64,000 nucleotides of DNA. It comes from Brevundimonas viscosa. GTDB taxonomy: Bacteria; Pseudomonadota; Alphaproteobacteria; Caulobacterales; Caulobacteraceae. The notes below the pieces were generated by a model. That model did not search any database and was not told the origin of the DNA. It was given only the letters and a program-made list of their open reading frames with translations. Location: positions 372,001-436,000 of the forward strand of contig NZ_FOZV01000001.1 of NCBI RefSeq assembly GCF_900116065.1, read 5' to 3'. Both the position numbers and the translations under genes were made by a program. Within the stretch, counting starts at the first letter, position 1. Each line of letters begins with the position of its first letter. This document shows positions 18,106-27,004 of this stretch, one piece after another.

Positions 18106-18684
18106 TCAGGCCGCTTCCAGCACCTTGGCCTTCTTCGGCTTCCCGGCCTTCTTCTCCGCCTTGGCGGCCTTCTTGGCCTCGCGCTCGGCCTTCTTCGCGG
18201 CCTTGGCTTCCGCCTTGGCCTTGAGCGGGGCGGCGTCGGCCTCGCCGGCCAGCGCCGCCAGCAGCTCGAGGAAGGCGCCGCGCTTGCCCTTGGGCAGCAG
18301 GGCCATGATGCGCTTGTCAGCGGCCTCGACGCGGGGCCGGGCTGTCGCCAGCGCCGCCTCGCCCTCGGCCGACAGCCGCACGGCCTTGGCGCGGGCGTCG
18401 AGCGTCGAACGTTCGCGCTCGAGCAGACCCTTCGCCGTCATGCGGGCGACCAGATCGGCGAGGGTCGAGCGGTCGATGCCTGTGGCGCGGACCAGATCGG
18501 TCTGGGTCAGGCCGGCCTTGCGGCTGGCCGCCTCGAGGACGGCGAACTGGCGCTGGGTGAGGCCGTCGGGCCCGGCCTCCTCGGTATAGATGTCGAGCGC
18601 CAGCTGCAGCGCCCTGTGCATCAGATGGCTGGGCGAGCCATCGAGGCCGGGCGGCCGCTTCGTCTTGTCGCCGGACTTGACCAT
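18106..18684 (-). CDS. MarR-family regulator with a basic Ala/Lys-rich tail
   Basis: A 192-residue transcription factor. Residues ~20-145 form a MarR winged-helix domain: LTQRQFAVLEAA, LTQTDLVRATGIDRSTLADLV as the recognition helix, and the wing LLERERSTLDARAKAVRLS. The last ~45 residues are almost only Ala, Lys and Glu (KAEREAKKAAKAEKKAGK), like the tail of a histone H1-like protein. Such a tail probably adds non-specific DNA contact. It lies next to repeat copy C, with its stop 3 bases beyond the repeat. The regulated gene is not evident. Confidence 0.87.
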   Translation of the reverse strand: MVKSGDKTKRPPGLDGSPSHLMHRALQLALDIYTEEAGPDGLTQRQFAVLEAASRKAGLTQTDLVRATGIDRSTLADLVARMTAKGLLERERSTLDARAKAVRLSAEGEAALATARPRVEAADKRIMALLPKGKRGAFLELLAALAGEADAAPLKAKAEAKAAKKAEREAKKAAKAEKKAGKPKKAKVLEAA

Positions 18685-18764
18685 GAACCGTATCCCCTCG
18701 GTGGCCCCGCCAGAGCTAGCAGCCGGGTTTTACGGTTTGACGACGGACGATCCGGACCGCGCGA

Positions 18765-19400
18765 TCAGAGGCCGGTGTCGGGCGACACCGGCTCCGCCAG
18801 CTCCTCGTCCTTGATCAGGTGCTTCATGATGAAGAACACCTGCCAGACGCCGAAGGCGGCGGAGGCGACCCACAGGCCGCCCCGGAACGCGACCCAGGTG
18901 TCGTCCGACTGGGTGCGCCAGACGATCTCGTTCACGATCGCCACAACCGCGAAATACAGGCCGTAGCGCAAGGTCAGGCCGCGCCAGCCCTCGTCGGTGA
19001 TGCGAATGGCTTCGCCAAGGAGGTATTTAAACGGATAGCGGCGCAGCGGCAGGGAGCCGAGCAGGACCACGGCGAGCAGGCCGTTCTGGATGGTCAGCTT
19101 GAGCTTCAGCAGCACCGGATCGTTGAACAGCAGGGTCAGGGTTCCGAACAACAGGGCGAAGCCGCCGGTGAGCAGCGGAAGCGGCGCCAGCCGCTTCTCG
19201 GCGACCCAGCCGACGATCAGGGCGATCAGCGAGGCGCCGACCAGCACCCAGGTGGCCTGGACCAGGGCGTCGTCGCCATCGAGGTCGCGCACGAAGCGGT
19301 TGACCGCATAGGCGACCATGAAGGCGACCAGCGCGCCGAAGTCGACGGCCTGGCGGATGTTGGCGCGCCGGCGGGCGCTGGCGGAAGGGGCGTCGGCCAT
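18765..19400 (-). CDS. yciB: Inner membrane septation protein A (YciB/IspZ family)
   Basis: A 211-residue polytopic membrane protein with about six hydrophobic segments. Family features include VDFGALVAFMVAY near the start, LTLLFNDPVLLKLKLTIQNGLLA in the middle and YFAVVAIVNEIVWR toward the end. YciB proteins are linked to cell-envelope synthesis and septation, with no defined catalytic role. It begins 2 bases after the ftsY stop, so the two are co-transcribed; the ftsY-yciB pairing is common in alphaproteobacteria. Confidence 0.88.
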   Translation of the reverse strand: MADAPSASARRRANIRQAVDFGALVAFMVAYAVNRFVRDLDGDDALVQATWVLVGASLIALIVGWVAEKRLAPLPLLTGGFALLFGTLTLLFNDPVLLKLKLTIQNGLLAVVLLGSLPLRRYPFKYLLGEAIRITDEGWRGLTLRYGLYFAVVAIVNEIVWRTQSDDTWVAFRGGLWVASAAFGVWQVFFIMKHLIKDEELAEPVSPDTGL

Positions 19401-19402
19401 GG

Positions 19403-20338
19403 TCAGTCCTGAAGCCCCACGAGGGAGCGGGAAAACGCGCGGGCGTCGAACGGCTGCAGGTCGTCGATCCCCTCGCCGACGCCGATCAGCTTGATCGGGG
19501 CGTCGGAGGCCTGGGCGACCGGCACCAGCACCCCGCCGCGGGCGGTGCCGTCCAGCTTGGTCATGACGATGCCGGAGACGTAGGCGGTGCGACCGAAGAT
19601 CTTCTCCTGCTCCAGCGCATTGCGGCCGACGGTGGCGTCGAGCACCAGCAGGGTCTCGTGCGGCGCGTCGGCGTCGATCTTCTTGAGCACGCGGACGATC
19701 TTGAGCAGCTCGTCCATCAGGGCGGACTTGTTCTGCAGCCGGCCGGCGGTGTCGATCAGCACCACGTCGAAGCCTTCGGCCTTCGCCCGGGTGTAGGCGT
19801 CGAACGCGAGGCCGGCCGGGTCGGCGCCATCGCGGCGACTCTCGAAGGCGGCGCCGGCGCGTTCGGCCCAGACCTTGAGCTGCTCTCGGGCGGCGGCGCG
19901 GAAGGTGTCGCAGGCGACGATCATCACCTTCGCCCCCTGGGCGGTCAGGTCGGCGGCGATCTTGCCGAGGGTGGTGGTCTTGCCCGAACCGTTGACGCCG
20001 ACGAACAGGGTGACGAAGGGCTTCGGCCCCGCCAGCGGTTCGTAGCGGGCCTCGTGGCCGATCAGTTCGGCGGTAACCGCCTCGGCCAGCGCTTCCTTGA
20101 CCTCGCGCTCGTCGGCCCCGGCGGAGAACCGCAGCTCGCGGAAGCGTTCGACGATGCGGTCGGCGGCGGCGGGGCCGAGGTCGCTCTCCAGCAGATGTTC
20201 CTCGAGTTGTTCGAGGGCGCGCTCGCTGAGCGGCTCCTTGACGAAGGCGGCGACGACCTGGTCGGTCATCTGCTTCGAGGAGCGGCTGAGGCCCTCGGTC
20301 AGGCGCGAGAACCAGCCCTTTTTCCCGGTGTCGGTCAT
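19403..20338 (-). CDS. ftsY: Signal recognition particle receptor FtsY
   Basis: A 311-residue SRP receptor GTPase that brings ribosomes making membrane proteins to the translocon. Order: a short N-terminal region with KKGWFSRLTEGLSRSS (a membrane-targeting helix), a four-helix N domain, then the G domain with P-loop GVNGSGKTTTLGK, CDTFRAAAREQL, DTAGRLQNK and TKLDGTARGG. The acidic A domain of enterobacterial FtsY is absent, as usual in alphaproteobacteria. A GCTAAAGC element 6 bases before the ATG suggests a leaderless transcript. Confidence 0.95.
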   Translation of the reverse strand: MTDTGKKGWFSRLTEGLSRSSKQMTDQVVAAFVKEPLSERALEQLEEHLLESDLGPAAADRIVERFRELRFSAGADEREVKEALAEAVTAELIGHEARYEPLAGPKPFVTLFVGVNGSGKTTTLGKIAADLTAQGAKVMIVACDTFRAAAREQLKVWAERAGAAFESRRDGADPAGLAFDAYTRAKAEGFDVVLIDTAGRLQNKSALMDELLKIVRVLKKIDADAPHETLLVLDATVGRNALEQEKIFGRTAYVSGIVMTKLDGTARGGVLVPVAQASDAPIKLIGVGEGIDDLQPFDARAFSRSLVGLQD

Positions 20339-20344
20339 GAACCC

Positions 20345-20352
20345 GCTTTAGC
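20345..20352 (-). promoter_or_regulatory. Candidate -10 element for ftsY
   Basis: GCTAAAGC on the minus strand matches GCTANAWC at 7 of 8 positions and ends 6 bases before the ftsY start codon. A loose -35 match (GTGAC) lies about 14 bases upstream. Both fit a leaderless transcript. Prediction by eye. Confidence 0.3.
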
Positions 20353-20437
20353 GGCCAAGGGTTTGCAGGTCACGGCCAATCGTGGCGAGCCCGCTGCTTT
20401 GGCCCTATACGAGCTTGACCGCAGGAAGGACCGCGAC

Positions 20438-22495
20438 TTGGCCGACGCCCCCCCGTTCCATTCTCCGACCACCCACGGCTTCGTGCGCGTGGCCGCCGCC
20501 ACGCCGGTGGTGCACACGGCCGACCCCGTCGCCAACGCGGAGGAGCATGTCGCGCTGATCCGGCGGGCGGCCGCCGAAGGGGTGGAGCTGCTGGTGTTCC
20601 CGGAGCTCAGCCTGAGCGCCTACGCCATCGACGACCTGGTGATGCAGGGGGCGCTGCTGGACGAGGTGGAGCGGCAAATCGCGCTTCTGGCGCCGCTGAC
20701 GGCGGAGACCGGGGTGGCCGCCGTGGTCGGCGCGCCGCTGCGCCGCGACGACCGGCTCTACAACTGCGCCGTGGTGCTGGGGAACGGCCGGGTGCTGGGC
20801 GTGGTCCCCAAGACCTACCTGCCCAACTATCGGGAGTACTACGAAAAGCGCTGGTTCTCGGCGGGCGGGGACGTGTCCAGCCACGACGGCGCGCTGACGC
20901 TGGGCGACGAGGAGGTTCCGTTCGGCACCGACCTAGTGTTCGAGGCGGCGGACCGGCCGGGTTTCGTCTTCGCGGTGGAGATCTGCGAGGACTACTGGGC
21001 CCCGCTGCCGCCCTCGACCCGGCAGGCGCTGGCGGGCGCGCGCATTTTGCTGAACCTTTCGGCCTCCAACATCGTCATCGGCAAGGCCGAGGAGCGGGCC
21101 CTGCTGTGCGCCAGTCAGTCGGCCCGGGCCATGGCGGCCTATGTCTTCGCCGCCTCGGGCTGGGGCGAGTCGACCACCGACCTCGCCTGGGACGGGCAGG
21201 CGACGATCCACGAGCTTGGCGCCTGCCTCGCCAGCGGCGAGCGGTTCGCGCTGGAGAGCCATCTGACCATCGCCGACGTCGACATCGAGCGCATCGGGCT
21301 GGACCGGCTGCGCAACGGCACCTTCGCCGACTGCGCCCGCGACGAACTGGACGGCTACGTCTTCGAGCGGGTGCTGTTCGAAGCCGGCGAAGCGCGGACC
21401 GGAGGGCCGCTGCGCCGGCCGCTGGATCGCTTCCCCTTCGTGCCGGACGACCCGGCGCGGCTGGACCAGGACTGCTACGAGGCCTTCAACATCCAGGTGC
21501 AGGGGCTGATGCGCCGGATGAAGGCGACCAACGGCGAGCGCCTCGTCATCGGCGTCTCGGGCGGGCTGGATTCGACCCAGGCCCTGCTGGTCGCCTGCCG
21601 CGCCTTCGACCGGCTGGGCCTGCCGCGGACCGGCATCCTCGGCTACACCATGCCCGGCTTCGCCACCTCGGAAGGGACGAAGTCGAACGCCTGGACGCTG
21701 ATGAGGGCGCTGGGGGTCACGGGCGAGGAGATCGACATCCGCCCGACGGCGATGACGATGCTGGAGGGCATCGGCCATCCGTTCGCCCAGGGCGAGCCGG
21801 TCCACGACATCACCTTCGAGAACGTCCAGGCGGGGCTGAGGACCGACTACCTGTTCCGGCTGGCCAACCACCACGGGGCCTTCGTGCTCGGCACCGGCGA
21901 CCTGTCGGAGCTGGCGCTGGGCTGGGCCACCTACGGCGTCGGCGACCACATGAGCCACTACAACGTCAACGGCGGGGTGGCGAAGACGCTGATCCGCCAC
22001 CTGATCCGCTGGGTGGCCGACCGCGAGGTGGTCGGGGCCGAGGCCGTGCCGGTGCTGCGCGGGATTCTCGACACCGAGATTTCGCCGGAGCTGGTGCCGG
22101 CGACGGACGGCAAGATCCAGTCGACCGAGGGGACCGTGGGTCCCTATCCGCTGAACGACTTCTTCCTATTCTACATCACCCGCTACGGGCTGAAGCCGTC
22201 GAAGGTCGCCTGGCTGTGCCACGAGGCGTGGAGGGACGCGTCGCGGGGCCACTGGCCGGCCGGCACGCCGGAGGACGAGCGGGTCGAGTACGATCTGGCG
22301 ACCATCAAGCACTGGCTGCGGAAATTCCTCGTGCGCTTCTTCCAGACCGCCCAGTTCAAGCGCTCGGCCCTGCCGAACGGGCCGAAGGTGGTGACGGGCG
22401 GATCGCTGTCGCCTCGCGGCGATTGGCGCGCTCCGTCCGACAGTACGGCGCGGGTGTGGCTGGACGAGCTGGAGGCGAATGTGCCGGACGCCTGA
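20438..22495 (+). CDS. nadE: Glutamine-dependent NAD+ synthetase
   Basis: A 685-residue two-domain enzyme making NAD+ from deamido-NAD+, ATP and glutamine. The N-terminal nitrilase-type glutaminase carries the catalytic Glu (FPELSLS), Lys (VPKTYLPNY) and Cys183 (EICEDYW). The C-terminal synthetase has the ATP loop SGGLDS (374-379). The start is TTG, supported by AGGAAGGA about 8 bases upstream and by the typical early motif [12 protein letters not shown]. An upstream in-frame extension runs antisense through ftsY and is unlikely to be real. Confidence 0.93.
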   Translation: MADAPPFHSPTTHGFVRVAAATPVVHTADPVANAEEHVALIRRAAAEGVELLVFPELSLSAYAIDDLVMQGALLDEVERQIALLAPLTAETGVAAVVGAPLRRDDRLYNCAVVLGNGRVLGVVPKTYLPNYREYYEKRWFSAGGDVSSHDGALTLGDEEVPFGTDLVFEAADRPGFVFAVEICEDYWAPLPPSTRQALAGARILLNLSASNIVIGKAEERALLCASQSARAMAAYVFAASGWGESTTDLAWDGQATIHELGACLASGERFALESHLTIADVDIERIGLDRLRNGTFADCARDELDGYVFERVLFEAGEARTGGPLRRPLDRFPFVPDDPARLDQDCYEAFNIQVQGLMRRMKATNGERLVIGVSGGLDSTQALLVACRAFDRLGLPRTGILGYTMPGFATSEGTKSNAWTLMRALGVTGEEIDIRPTAMTMLEGIGHPFAQGEPVHDITFENVQAGLRTDYLFRLANHHGAFVLGTGDLSELALGWATYGVGDHMSHYNVNGGVAKTLIRHLIRWVADREVVGAEAVPVLRGILDTEISPELVPATDGKIQSTEGTVGPYPLNDFFLFYITRYGLKPSKVAWLCHEAWRDASRGHWPAGTPEDERVEYDLATIKHWLRKFLVRFFQTAQFKRSALPNGPKVVTGGSLSPRGDWRAPSDSTARVWLDELEANVPDA

Positions 22496-22804
22496 TCAGG
22501 TGAGGAAAGACGCCAGCAGCAGGACGGGGCCAAGGGGCAGCGTAACCCGCACCACCGGAACGATCCTGCGGGTGTGGCCATCCAGCATGCGATAGGCGCG
22601 GGAATAGAGCGCCGGGATATCGATCCCTCTCCAGCGACCGGAGAAGCCGTAGCCGAGGCCGACGATATCCGGAGCCGTCGGGGGCAGGTCCCCGGACTGC
22701 CGCAGCGCGTAGACCCTCAGGTCGAGATAGGCCAGCAGGCAGACGGTGACGAACCAGGCTACGCCGGCGGCGGCGAGCAGGACATCGTCCAGCCCTGGGA
22801 TCAC
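22496..22804 (-). CDS. Small membrane protein, unknown
   Basis: A 102-residue protein not recognised. GTG start overlapping the stop of the upstream alpha/beta hydrolase (GTGA), so probably co-translated. An N-terminal helix (VLLAAAGVAWFVTVCLLAYL, split here by family-free context) and a C-terminal hydrophobic end (VRVTLPLGPVLLLASFL) flank a polar middle with a DIVGLGYGFSGRWRG stretch. It converges on nadE with no gap. No function can be assigned. Confidence 0.65.
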   Translation of the reverse strand: MIPGLDDVLLAAAGVAWFVTVCLLAYLDLRVYALRQSGDLPPTAPDIVGLGYGFSGRWRGIDIPALYSRAYRMLDGHTRRIVPVVRVTLPLGPVLLLASFLT

Positions 22805-23673
22805 TCCACCTCCCCGAGGAACGGGAAGATCGCCGCCTTGGCCTCGGGCTCGTCCAGCATGGGGGCGTGGCCGACGCCCGGGACCTCGACGACGTCCATC
22901 TTCGGGGCCCGCTTCTTCATCTTCGCGGCGATGGCCGGGCTGAGCAGGTCGGACGTCTCGCCGCGCACCAGCAGGACGGGGCGGCCCCGGGCCAGCCGGC
23001 CGAACATGGGCCACAGGCTGGGGACCAGGGCCTTGGTTCCGGCGGCCCTGATCGGGACCATGATGTCCGGATCGTAGTTGAGGATCGGCGCGCCGTCGGG
23101 GCCGTCGGTGAACACCCGGCGGGCGAAGGCGGCCCAGTCGGCGTCCGTATAGTGCGGGAAGGCGGCCTCGTTGGTGCGTTTCGCGTAGGCCGCGGCTTCC
23201 TTCCAGGTCGGGGTGTCGACCGGCTGGCCGGTATACGAGGCGATGCGGGCGAGGCCTTCCTTCGCCACCTCGGGCCCGACGTCGTTGATGATCGCCGCGG
23301 CGATGGCCTTCGAGCGGATGGCGGCCAGCGCCATGGTGATCAGCCCGCCCATGGAGGTGCCGAGGAAGACGGCGCGCTCGACGCCGGACTGCCGCATCAG
23401 CTCCAGCACGTCCTTCGCATAGACCGCCGGCTGGTAGGTCATCGGGTCGGGGGCGCGGTCGGAGCGGCCGCGGCCGCGCACGTCGACGGCCAGCACCCGG
23501 CGACCGGACTGGGCGATCAGCGGGGCGATGGTCTCGAAGTCGGCCGAGTTGCGGGTCAGGCCGTGGATGGCGATCACCGGCAGCTTCGCGGGCCCGGCGG
23601 CGGCGGCGTAGTCGCGGGCGTACAGGTGCAGGCCGTCGGCGCTGGTCCAGTGGCGGTCGACGAAGGCAGTCAT
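22801..23673 (-). CDS. Alpha/beta hydrolase
   Basis: A 290-residue soluble hydrolase of the alpha/beta fold. The oxyanion segment is IAIHGLTRNSADF, the nucleophile elbow is FLGTSMGGLIT, the acid is in VRGETSDLLSP and the base is the His of VPGVGHAPML. The overall pattern resembles esterases and lactone hydrolases, but the substrate cannot be inferred. The chosen ATG has GGAG about 9 bases upstream; an ATG 13 codons earlier is less likely. Confidence 0.88.
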   Translation of the reverse strand: MTAFVDRHWTSADGLHLYARDYAAAAGPAKLPVIAIHGLTRNSADFETIAPLIAQSGRRVLAVDVRGRGRSDRAPDPMTYQPAVYAKDVLELMRQSGVERAVFLGTSMGGLITMALAAIRSKAIAAAIINDVGPEVAKEGLARIASYTGQPVDTPTWKEAAAYAKRTNEAAFPHYTDADWAAFARRVFTDGPDGAPILNYDPDIMVPIRAAGTKALVPSLWPMFGRLARGRPVLLVRGETSDLLSPAIAAKMKKRAPKMDVVEVPGVGHAPMLDEPEAKAAIFPFLGEVE

Positions 23674-23750
23674 GGCAAGCTCCGGGGGCGGTCGCGGCGC
23701 AAGGTATTTCATCGGGGGAGGAAATCCACCCGACGCGAACCCGACGCGAC

Positions 23751-24263
23751 TCAGTGCCCCAGCAGCTCGCGGACGAAGGCGTCGAGGTCGCCGCCCTCGA
23801 AGCGGAAGCCCGGCACGCCGGCGCGGCGCGCGGCCTCGAGGTCGCTGTCCTGGTCGCCGATCAGGAAGCTGCGGGCCGGGTCGATGTGATGGTCGGCGAT
23901 GGCGCGCAGGATCATGCCGGGGTTCGGTTTGCGGTCGGGATGGTCGGGATGCCGCCAGCGCTCATCGCGGGCCTCGGCATGGTAGGGGCAGGCGTAGACT
24001 GCGCCCAGCCGCGCCCCGCCGGCGGCGAAGCGGCGCACCATCAGGGCGTTGAAGGCCTTCATCTGCTCTTCGCTGAACAGGCCGCGCGCGACGCCGGACT
24101 GGTTGGTCACCACCACGCACAGATAGCCGAGCCGGTTCAGCCGGCCGATGGCGGCGATCGCCCCGGGCGTGATGCGCAGGTGCTCTTCCAGATGGGGGTA
24201 GCCGGTATCCTCGATCAGCACGCCGTCGCGATCGAGGAACACCGCGGGTACGCTGGTGGACAT
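23751..24263 (-). CDS. gmhB: D,D-heptose 1,7-bisphosphate phosphatase
   Basis: A 170-residue HAD-IIIA phosphatase that removes the C7 phosphate during ADP-heptose synthesis for the LPS core. Motifs: nucleophile loop FLDRDGVLIEDTGYP, VVTNQSGVARG, the zinc-binding loop with CPYHAE, RKPNPGM and the metal-binding GDQDSDLEAAR. Zinc-loop spacing is a little altered (CPYHAEARDERWRHPDHP, with one Cys). Divergent from the aminotransferase gene; both may serve LPS. A related histidinol-phosphatase role is less likely. Confidence 0.82.
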   Translation of the reverse strand: MSTSVPAVFLDRDGVLIEDTGYPHLEEHLRITPGAIAAIGRLNRLGYLCVVVTNQSGVARGLFSEEQMKAFNALMVRRFAAGGARLGAVYACPYHAEARDERWRHPDHPDRKPNPGMILRAIADHHIDPARSFLIGDQDSDLEAARRAGVPGFRFEGGDLDAFVRELLGH

Positions 24264-24270
24264 AGGCCGG

Positions 24271-24299
24271 GGATAAGGCGCCCTCGCGGTCCGTTGCAA
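24271..24299 (-). promoter_or_regulatory. Candidate gmhB promoter giving a leaderless transcript
   Basis: TTGCAA, a 17-base spacer, then TTATCC on the minus strand. The -10 ends 7 bases before the gmhB ATG, so transcription would start at the start codon. Spacing is ideal for a sigma-70 promoter; only by-eye support. Confidence 0.4.
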
Positions 24300-24424
24300 T
24301 CCCTCACCCGATGTGACTCCCCCAAGTTTGGCGCGGAGGCGGACGATTTGGTAGGGAGCGCGCGACCCTGCGGCGCGTTCGACTCGCGCCGAGCCCGCGA
24401 TCCCCGACGTCGGAGAGCCTCCCC

Positions 24425-25585
24425 ATGACCATCCCCTTCATCGACCTGCAGGCCCAGCGCCTGCGTCTGGCCGGCAAGATCGAGGCGGCCGTGCAGGAGG
24501 CGGTGGTCGGCGGCGCCTGGGTGATGGGGCCGCAGGTGCGCCAGTTCGAGCAGGACCTCGCCGCCTTCGGCAAGGCGAAGCACGCCCTGGGCTGCGCGAA
24601 CGGCACCGACGCCCTGGCGCTGCCGCTGATGGCCTGGGACATCGGCCACGGCGACGCCGTGTTCGTGCCCAGCTTCACCTTCGCCGCCACCGCCGAGGTC
24701 GTGCCGTGGTTCCACGCCGTGCCGGTGTTCGTCGATGTCGATCCGAAGACCTACAACATGGACCCGAAGGCGCTGGAGGCGGCGATCGAGGGCGTGCTGA
24801 AGGAAGGCAAGCGCAAGCCGCGGGTGGTCATCGCCGTCGACCTGTTCGGCCAGCCGGCCGACTACCCGGCGATCAAGGCGATCTGCGACCGCTACGGCAT
24901 GAAGCTGATCGCCGACTCGGCCCAGGGCTTCGGCTGCACCATCGACGGCCGGCACCCGCTGGAGTGGGCCGACATCACCACCACCAGCTTCTTCCCGGCC
25001 AAGCCGCTGGGCTGTTACGGCGACGGCGGGGCGGTGCTGACCAATGACGACCTGCTGGCCGAACTGATCGACTCGATCCGGGTGCACGGCAAGGCGGTAG
25101 GGATCGACCTGAAGGACCGCACCTTCGAGCACGAGACCAAGTATCTGAACATGCGCATCGGCCTGAACAGCCGGCTGGACACCATCCAGGCGGCGGTTCT
25201 GATCGAGAAGCTGAAGGTGTTCCCGCAGGAGATCGAGTGGCGCAACCGCATCGCGGCCCGCTACAATGAGGGCCTGCGTCCTCACGTGGCGGCCGTGCCC
25301 GACGTGCCGGCGGGCAACATCTCCAACTGGGCCCAGTACACCATCGAGCACGACGATCGCGACGGCCTCGCCGCGCACCTGAAGGCCCAAGGGGTGCCCA
25401 CCGCCGTCTACTATCCGATCCCGCTGCACCTGCAGCCGGCCTACGAGCGGTACCCGCGCGGCGCCGGCGGCCTGCCGGTCACGGAGCGGCTGAAGGACCG
25501 GGTCATCAGCCTGCCGATGCACGCCGATCTGGACGAGGCGACGCAGGACCGCATCATCGCCGCCGTGGCGTCGTTCAAGGGCTGA
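24425..25585 (+). CDS. gnnB: Nucleotide-sugar 3-aminotransferase (GnnB/WbpE-like, DegT family)
   Basis: A 386-residue PLP-dependent aminotransferase of the DegT/DnrJ/EryC1/StrS family. It starts MTIPFIDLQAQ. The PLP lysine is Lys193 in SFFPAKPLGCYGDGG, and CANGTDAL and MRIGLNSRLDTIQAA are also present, closely resembling WbpE-type enzymes that aminate C3 of UDP-GlcNAc derivatives. It is followed after 4 bases by a Gfo/Idh/MocA dehydrogenase. That pair is the make-up of GnnA/GnnB, which produce UDP-GlcNAc3N for lipid A. Since Caulobacter and Brevundimonas lipid A contains 2,3-diaminoglucose, I infer this role. An O-antigen sugar is the main alternative. Confidence 0.8.
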   Translation: MTIPFIDLQAQRLRLAGKIEAAVQEAVVGGAWVMGPQVRQFEQDLAAFGKAKHALGCANGTDALALPLMAWDIGHGDAVFVPSFTFAATAEVVPWFHAVPVFVDVDPKTYNMDPKALEAAIEGVLKEGKRKPRVVIAVDLFGQPADYPAIKAICDRYGMKLIADSAQGFGCTIDGRHPLEWADITTTSFFPAKPLGCYGDGGAVLTNDDLLAELIDSIRVHGKAVGIDLKDRTFEHETKYLNMRIGLNSRLDTIQAAVLIEKLKVFPQEIEWRNRIAARYNEGLRPHVAAVPDVPAGNISNWAQYTIEHDDRDGLAAHLKAQGVPTAVYYPIPLHLQPAYERYPRGAGGLPVTERLKDRVISLPMHADLDEATQDRIIAAVASFKG

Positions 25586-25589
25586 CTCG

Positions 25590-26525
25590 ATGACCCAGCA
25601 CCAGCCGCTTCTGAAGTTCGGCGTCGCCGGGGCGGGCGTGATGGGGCGCAACCACGCCCGGGTGCTGTCGGACATCCGCGACGTCGAACTGACCCACGTG
25701 TTCGATCCGGACGCGGTGACCGCCGAGGGGGTCGCCGCCGCCTACGGGGCGACGCCGGTGACGACCGCCGAGGCCTTCGTCGACGCCGGCTTGGACGCGG
25801 CCGTCGTCGCCACCCCGAACCGCACCCACGCCGACCTCGCCGTCGCCCTGCTGGAAAAGGGCGTGCATGTGCTGGTCGAGAAGCCGATCGCCGCGACGGT
25901 CGAGGACGCGCGGCGGATCATCGACGCAGCCCGCGCCAACGACCGGGTGCTGATGGTCGGGCAGGTCGAGCGCTTCAATCCGGCGGTCGAGGCGGTCAAG
26001 CGCGCCATCGACGGCGACGACGTCATCTCGATCCAGATCACCCGCGTCGGTCCCTTCCCGCCGCGCATGGGCGAGGTGGGGGTGGTCATCGACTTGGCGG
26101 TGCACGACATCGACATCATCCGCCACCTGACCGGTTCGGAGATCGTCGAGGTGCAGCCGCAGCTGGCCCGCACCAAGGCCGAGCGCGAGGACACCGCCCT
26201 GCTCCAGTTCCGGCTGGCCAACGGCACCATCGCCCACATCACCACCAACTGGGTGACCCCCTACAAGGTGCGGACCCTGCAGGTCGCCACCGGTAGTCGC
26301 TTCGTGGTCGCCGACCTGATCACCCGCCAGGTCACCGAATATTTCGGCCAGCAGCCCGACGGCAGCTACTCGACCCGCGGGGTGATGAGCTGGCCGGCCG
26401 AGCCGCTGAAGCGCGAGCTGGAGGAGTTCGCCCGCGCCATCCGCACCGGCGAACCGCCGGCGGTGACCGGCGAGGACGGCTTGCGAAACCTGGAAGTGGC
26501 GCTGAGGTGCCTGGGGGAGGGTTAG
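25590..26525 (+). CDS. gnnA: Gfo/Idh/MocA dehydrogenase, probable UDP-GlcNAc 3-dehydrogenase (GnnA-like)
   Basis: A 311-residue NAD(P)-dependent oxidoreductase. The Rossmann motif FGVAGAGVMGRNHARV is at the N-terminus, the catalytic EKP motif has Lys98 (VEKPIAAT), and the C-terminal domain contains VVIDLAVHDIDIIRHL, where the active-site His-Asp-Asp set lies. Its coupling to the preceding aminotransferase suggests it oxidises C3 of UDP-GlcNAc to the keto sugar that is then aminated. Length fits GnnA better than the longer WlbA/WbpB enzymes. The stop overlaps the convergent MaoC stop by 4 bases. Confidence 0.75.
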   Translation: MTQHQPLLKFGVAGAGVMGRNHARVLSDIRDVELTHVFDPDAVTAEGVAAAYGATPVTTAEAFVDAGLDAAVVATPNRTHADLAVALLEKGVHVLVEKPIAATVEDARRIIDAARANDRVLMVGQVERFNPAVEAVKRAIDGDDVISIQITRVGPFPPRMGEVGVVIDLAVHDIDIIRHLTGSEIVEVQPQLARTKAEREDTALLQFRLANGTIAHITTNWVTPYKVRTLQVATGSRFVVADLITRQVTEYFGQQPDGSYSTRGVMSWPAEPLKRELEEFARAIRTGEPPAVTGEDGLRNLEVALRCLGEG

Positions 26526-27004
26526 CCGCCCACCACCTGCATCGACAGCCACTCCGCGACCAAAGCCGGCTTGTCCCCGCCGTCGATCTCGACCGTCAGC
26601 TCGTGCTTGAGCAGCCAGCGACCGCCGCCCCTGTCTTCGGCGGAGAGCAGGCGGAAACGGCCGCGCACCTTCGATCCGGCCGGCACCGGCGCGAGGAAGC
26701 GGAGTTTGTCGAAGCCGTAGTTGAGGCCCATGGCCACGCCGGCCAGCGGCGGCACGCAGTCGTAGCTCATCGCCGAGGCGAGGCTGAGGGTCAGGAAGCC
26801 GTGGGCGATGGTTCCGCCGAGCGGGGTCGCCTTCGCCGCCTCGGGATCCACGTGGATGAATTGGCGGTCCTCTGTGATCTCGGCGAAGGCGTCGATGCGG
26901 GCCTGGTCGATCTCGAACCAGCGGCTGACGCCGATCTCCTGCCCGATCAGGCCCGGCAGATCCGCGACGGGGACGGGCGTTCCCTGGCGTTCGGTGCGAC
27001 TCAT
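26522..27004 (-). CDS. MaoC-like (R)-hydratase domain protein
   Basis: A 160-residue hot-dog-fold protein of the MaoC/NodN type. The hydratase motif region reads FAEITEDRQFIHVDPEAA followed by GGTIAHGFLTLSLAS, which supplies the Asp/His dyad used for (R)-specific enoyl-CoA hydration. Its ATG overlaps the stop of the threonine dehydratase gene (ATGA), so the two are coupled. The acyl-CoA substrate is unknown; supply of polyhydroxyalkanoate precursors is one option known for the family. Confidence 0.85.
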   Translation of the reverse strand: MSRTERQGTPVPVADLPGLIGQEIGVSRWFEIDQARIDAFAEITEDRQFIHVDPEAAKATPLGGTIAHGFLTLSLASAMSYDCVPPLAGVAMGLNYGFDKLRFLAPVPAGSKVRGRFRLLSAEDRGGGRWLLKHELTVEIDGGDKPALVAEWLSMQVVGG

